Assembly (NCBI RefSeq): GCF_021730395.1
Contig: NC_069371.1
Span: 45,828,001 to 45,892,000, forward strand
Reading direction: 5' to 3'
Length of the DNA stretch: 64,000 nucleotides
Origin: Mercenaria mercenaria
Taxonomy: Eukaryota > Mollusca > Bivalvia > Venerida > Veneridae
The position numbers were made by a program, and so were the translations under genes. Shown here piece after piece: positions 60,420 through 64,000 of the stretch (position 1 is the stretch's first letter; each line of letters opens with the position of its first letter). The notes beneath the pieces are model-generated. The model worked only from the letters and a program-made list of their open reading frames with translations. It had not been told where the DNA came from and ran no database searches.

Positions 60420-62316
60420 GGGGACGCATACTTTGAAATTAGAAAAAAGTGGGTGGGGTATTATAAAATTTACCTGCAAAAAAGTACAAGGTTTTCGTAA
60501 ATGAAATGAATACTGTTTCAACTGTTATAAGTACACAAAGGATTGCTCACTAAAATAAAAATGAGAAAAACTGAAATAAGAAAGTTATTGTTGAATTACA
60601 TAAGACTTCTTGTGTACATTCAAAGTCAACAATTAAGACTTTTTGGTGCGAAAATAATAGTGCTTCACTTTGTCCAAACATTTATCAATGTCCTACAGAT
60701 TCTAATTTAAAGAAAGAATGTGAAATAAGTTCACTGTCTTGCTTTTCATTTCGCATATGTGAGCTAAAACTCATTATTTAGTTTGTTTACAAAGTATTGC
60801 ATAAGAAAAGATACGGTGGTCAAGGAATGCCACATTCTAAAACTATACGAGTATATTCCCCTTAATACATTAAACATTTATCGTTACAGAAGTCTAGTGG
60901 CTTACAATAAAGGCCTAGAAATGTTGCCATTATTAATTTTTAACTTGGTATTCATGAACTACAATGCACTTAAATATCAAAACACATTCAACAAACTTTT
61001 GAAAATGTATTGTCTTAAAAATCCCTAAAATAAGGTATGAAATTTGGTTGAGAGGTCCAATCAATGTGTATGTGTGGAAAAGCAACATTCTAATCTTGTT
61101 CACAAAAGTTACTAATACACAGCTGGAATGTCAATGATCAAAACTGGACGAATATACAGTTATCCTCACTTTAATGTCATTTATAATTTGTCCTTGAATT
61201 CTCCACCATACTTTTCATAACTCTGTTTGCACGAGTTGCACGAGAATGCTGTCATTCACGTAAAAAACGGGGTCAAATAAGTTGTAAATGCAATATCATC
61301 TAAACGTAATTAATGGATTATGCAGTTCAAGATAAACTTTATCTCATAACGTAACGAACATGTATAATGTTGTAACAACTTTACTTACACTGATTTAAGT
61401 AGCAGTCGGTTTATAAGTGACTTTATTGATTCATTTTGTGTTTTGTTATTGCTGTCAAAAGTATAACGGAAGTGCCTCACAACTGAAGCGGAAACCAGTT
61501 TGATGCGCAAAGTAGTCCACTGTAAGTAATATTTTTTGACAAATGTCCACAGAAATTAATAATTTTCTCATATTAAAGACGAATATCTGAATAGGATTCA
61601 TTATTTGATAAGAAATTATAATCATCGACATGTTTTTTTAAAAATCGTACACGTGCTGACACCTAAGTTGTCTCCCGTTGTTTATTAGAGTTACCTTTCG
61701 TCAGGCGCAGTAATACATTTGCAGTGAATCGCCGAGAAGTCGTGGGAAAATTAAAAACCATGTAAACAAAGTAAAATTAACCACCTTTTCAAGATGAATT
61801 TCAAGTGATCGACATTATGCATTTAACCCGCCTGACCTGTGTAGCATCTTAGATATCTTTTCTAAGGTATTCATTGTGTAGAATGTCATGTTATGCCCTT
61901 GCAATGCTAATCCACCTGACTTTTTTGTTTACATTTTTTATCAATGAGAAATATGGCGTCCATCCCGAGATTAACAGACGTGGCGTTAAATTTTTACATG
62001 TTTAAGCAAACCTGGTGTGTTAGAAAGAAAATCTCATCCCTTCAACATTATTTGGAACACTGTTATTGTAAAAAACCTGTATTTTACTTATACAAAAGCT
62101 TAATATTTTGTGTTGAATGTACTTTCACAAAGACCTCTGTTTTCCTATTACATTCATAGTACCACATCCTTATCCACAAAATACTGAATATTACAGGTGT
62201 CCATCAGTATTATATCAGTTTAGGAATATGTTTTTTATTTTCCCACCATCGATTTCTTGAATATGCACCCCTTCCGCATTGCTGTATGAACTGTGAATGT
62301 AGCAATATGCGTCCCC
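60420..62316. mobile_element. TTAA-flanked element with GGGGACGCATA ends
   Basis: 1897 bp with perfect 11-bp inverted ends GGGGACGCATA, flanked by TTAA (60416-60419 and 62317-62320). Removal restores ATGACATTAAATGTAC, the sequence in units 1-6. No transposase motif is visible; the frames at 60783-61028 and 61944-62159 are short and match nothing I know. It is a non-autonomous piggyBac-like element by target site, with superfamily inferred. It separates promoter and minisatellite in this unit. Confidence 0.8.
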
Positions 62317-62404
62317 TTAAATGTACGTGTTCTGGTATGCAAAACACATTTATTGGTTACCAGCAGTTAGTTATCCTGACAGGGATACACACGGGATATA
62401 TATC

Positions 62405-63115
62405 GGGTATCAGCTATTAACTATCCTGTCAAGGAGAAAAGCACGATATATCGGACAGCATTTATAAACTTTCTCCAAAAGCAGACTCTTAGGATATGTC
62501 AGGTAGCATTTATTAGCTTTCCCGAAATGGTCAGTCGCAGGATATGTTAGACAGCGCTTATCAGCTTTCTCGAAAGGGAGAATCGCAACATATATTAAGT
62601 AACATTCCCGAAAGGAAGAATCATAGGTTATGTCAGGTACCACTTATCAGCTTTCTCGAAACGTGTAATAGTGCGATATGTCGTGTAACCTTTATCAACT
62701 TTCTCCGAAAGGAGAATCGCTGGGTATGTCAGGCATCACTTATCGGCTTTCTCGAAAGGGAGAATCGCTGGATATGTCAGGCATCACTTATCAGCGTTCT
62801 CCAAAGGTAGAATCGCTGGATATGTCAAGCAACACTTATCTGCTTTTTCGAAAGGGATAGTCATAAGTTATGTCACGCAACAGTTGTCAGTTTTCTCGAA
62901 GGGGAGAATTGAAGTATGTCAGGCATCACTTATCATTCAGGTTTATCGGAAAAAAGAATCGCAGTATATGCCAGGCGTCACTTATCAGCTTTTGCGAAAG
63001 GGAGAGTCGCAGGATATTTAAGGAATCACTTATAAGCTTTCTCTAAAGAAGGAATCGCTGGATGTGTCAGGACTACAACGCATTTTTCATCTATTACGAA
63101 GGAGAGAATCGAATA
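62405..63115. repeat. 48-bp minisatellite, array 7
   Basis: About 15 copies, the most diverged array. Here the period reads MSGITYRLSRKGESLD (16 residues) on the plus strand, with GGCATCACTTAT in place of GGTAGCACTTAT. Confidence 0.85.
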
Positions 63116-64000
63116 CTCTCATACAATCACATACAATTAATGGTTAGATAGGGATTTGTTGAGGGTTTGGTCATATAAAAATCTTTCAATAATTTTTGAA
63201 AAAAATATTTATGATTAAAATTTTGTAAACCATATTATTTTTTTCTCAAACTCCTTTAGCTGTTCCACATTCTAAGCCGGGCGTTTAAATTATATTTTCA
63301 TTCAAAGTACATAAAAAATTCAAACAGAAAACATAGAAACATCATTAAATTATGTATATGCAAGTGACAGTTACAATAAGAAAGGTTTTCTTATAACAAA
63401 GCTGATGTCTCAGTGAAACTAATCTCTTAGGATTATTCCTTACAAACCTTTAATACAATGTAGCATCATTTTATCGTTGTCATTTGATCAGAAAGATCTC
63501 CATAGTCTTATCAAAACGATGAAATATGCAAATATTTATTGAAATTGTAAGTTAACAATAACTTAACTATTAATAACTGTTACAATGCTCTGAATTCTTT
63601 CTTAATGGTAATCAGAAGCTTAAAAGCAATATAGGCTACCCAAACAACATGTATGTGTACAATTAAAAATGGCTGCACCAAAACAATGCGATAGTGTGAC
63701 AGCACGATCAACCATTTCGCACACTGTATCCGAATGATGCTTTATGTAGATTCTGAAGATGTATGCATTATACGTTTTACGCATTAGCCTTATCAAAATT
63801 ATCCCTAATCGGCCATTTTCACCTCGAAATATTTATTGCAGAGGAAATATGCTTCATTTGCAATATTCATCAGTGCTTTTACGGACGCTGCTAAATGATT
63901 ACTTGCAGGCTAAGATCGTTATGTTTGAAAAAATTAATTTATCTCTCGTAGTTTATAATTAGTCCAAAATATATCATTCCTACAGCTTTCGTTGAAGTTA
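63116..64000. other. Start of the next unit's spacer
   Basis: Non-coding. From about 63590 it aligns with about 890-1240 (AACAACATGTA...GTACAATTA, AAAATGGC, TTTCGTTGAAGTTA). This shows that the array goes on to the right. Confidence 0.7.

Larger units (their letters stand above)
1241..64000. repeat. Seven tandem segmental units, each with a C1q gene and a minisatellite
   Basis: The same order of blocks recurs seven times: spacer, minus-strand C1q gene, conserved promoter, 48-bp minisatellite. Steps between successive gene ends are about 10.2, 7.1, 9.9, 6.7, 14.1 and 6.6 kb. Most of the variation comes from inserted mobile elements and a few deletions. The last bases of the window align with about position 1240, so the window is close to a whole number of units and is probably cut from a longer array. 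Introns and non-coding flanks also align between copies, which points to duplication of whole genomic segments, not retroposition. Units 4 and 7 share a diverged spacer type; units 1, 2, 3, 5 and 6 share the other. Confidence 0.9.

Overview
The window looks like nuclear DNA of a bivalve mollusc, most likely a heterodont clam. It is AT-rich and intron-bearing, and its only host genes are a tandem family of secreted C1q-domain proteins, a family hugely expanded in bivalves. It also holds repeats I recognise as common in bivalve genomes: a short MITE with long terminal inverted repeats, a 'TTTCGTGGATT' type MITE, and a tRNA-derived SINE resembling molluscan families. The species call is inference.

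The whole window is one tandem array of a large segmental unit. The sequence at its right end (63640-64000) is homologous to about 945-1240 near its left end, so the window holds almost exactly seven units, and the array probably continues on both sides. From left to right each unit has a non-coding spacer (with an old SINE, a CpG-rich conserved block and, in some units, a 105-bp tandem repeat). Next comes a two-exon C1q gene on the minus strand, then its TATA promoter, then a 48-bp minisatellite. The genes lie at 3899-5001, 14123-15396, 21242-22539, 31102-32360, 37773-39081, 51832-53053 and 58450-59713, and are called C1q-1 to C1q-7 here. The arrays lie at 9118-9840, 16345-17600, 23575-24350, 33305-34040, 44985-45720, 54200-54785 and 62405-63115.

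Each gene encodes a signal peptide, a short coiled coil (exon 1, 313 nt, ending in phase 1) and a C1q head (exon 2, 416 nt), for a protein of 242 residues. C1q-1, -3, -4 and -6 look whole. C1q-7 lost nine codons in frame at the end of exon 1 and has an altered TATA box. C1q-2 has a stop in exon 1. C1q-5 has a one-base frameshift in exon 1 and a lost glycine in the head, and it is a mosaic of C1q-1-like and C1q-3-like sequence. Units 4 and 7 form one lineage (shared diverged spacer, shared head residues); the others form a second lineage.

Comparing units shows what was inserted later. Units 1 and 5 share, at the same site, a foldback element whose arms are palindromic arrays of a 21-bp motif. 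Four unrelated elements sit in duplicated TTAA sites. A 5'-truncated LINE (41942-44691) with a 12-bp target duplication lies in unit 5, and an inverted piece of the same LINE family lies inside a foldback arm. Two further LINE tails, a Tc1/mariner-type MITE inside a minisatellite, and a decayed fragment of a multi-copy invertebrate gene family (about 48790-49262) complete the content. I see no other host gene, no tRNA or rRNA gene, and no virus-derived element.
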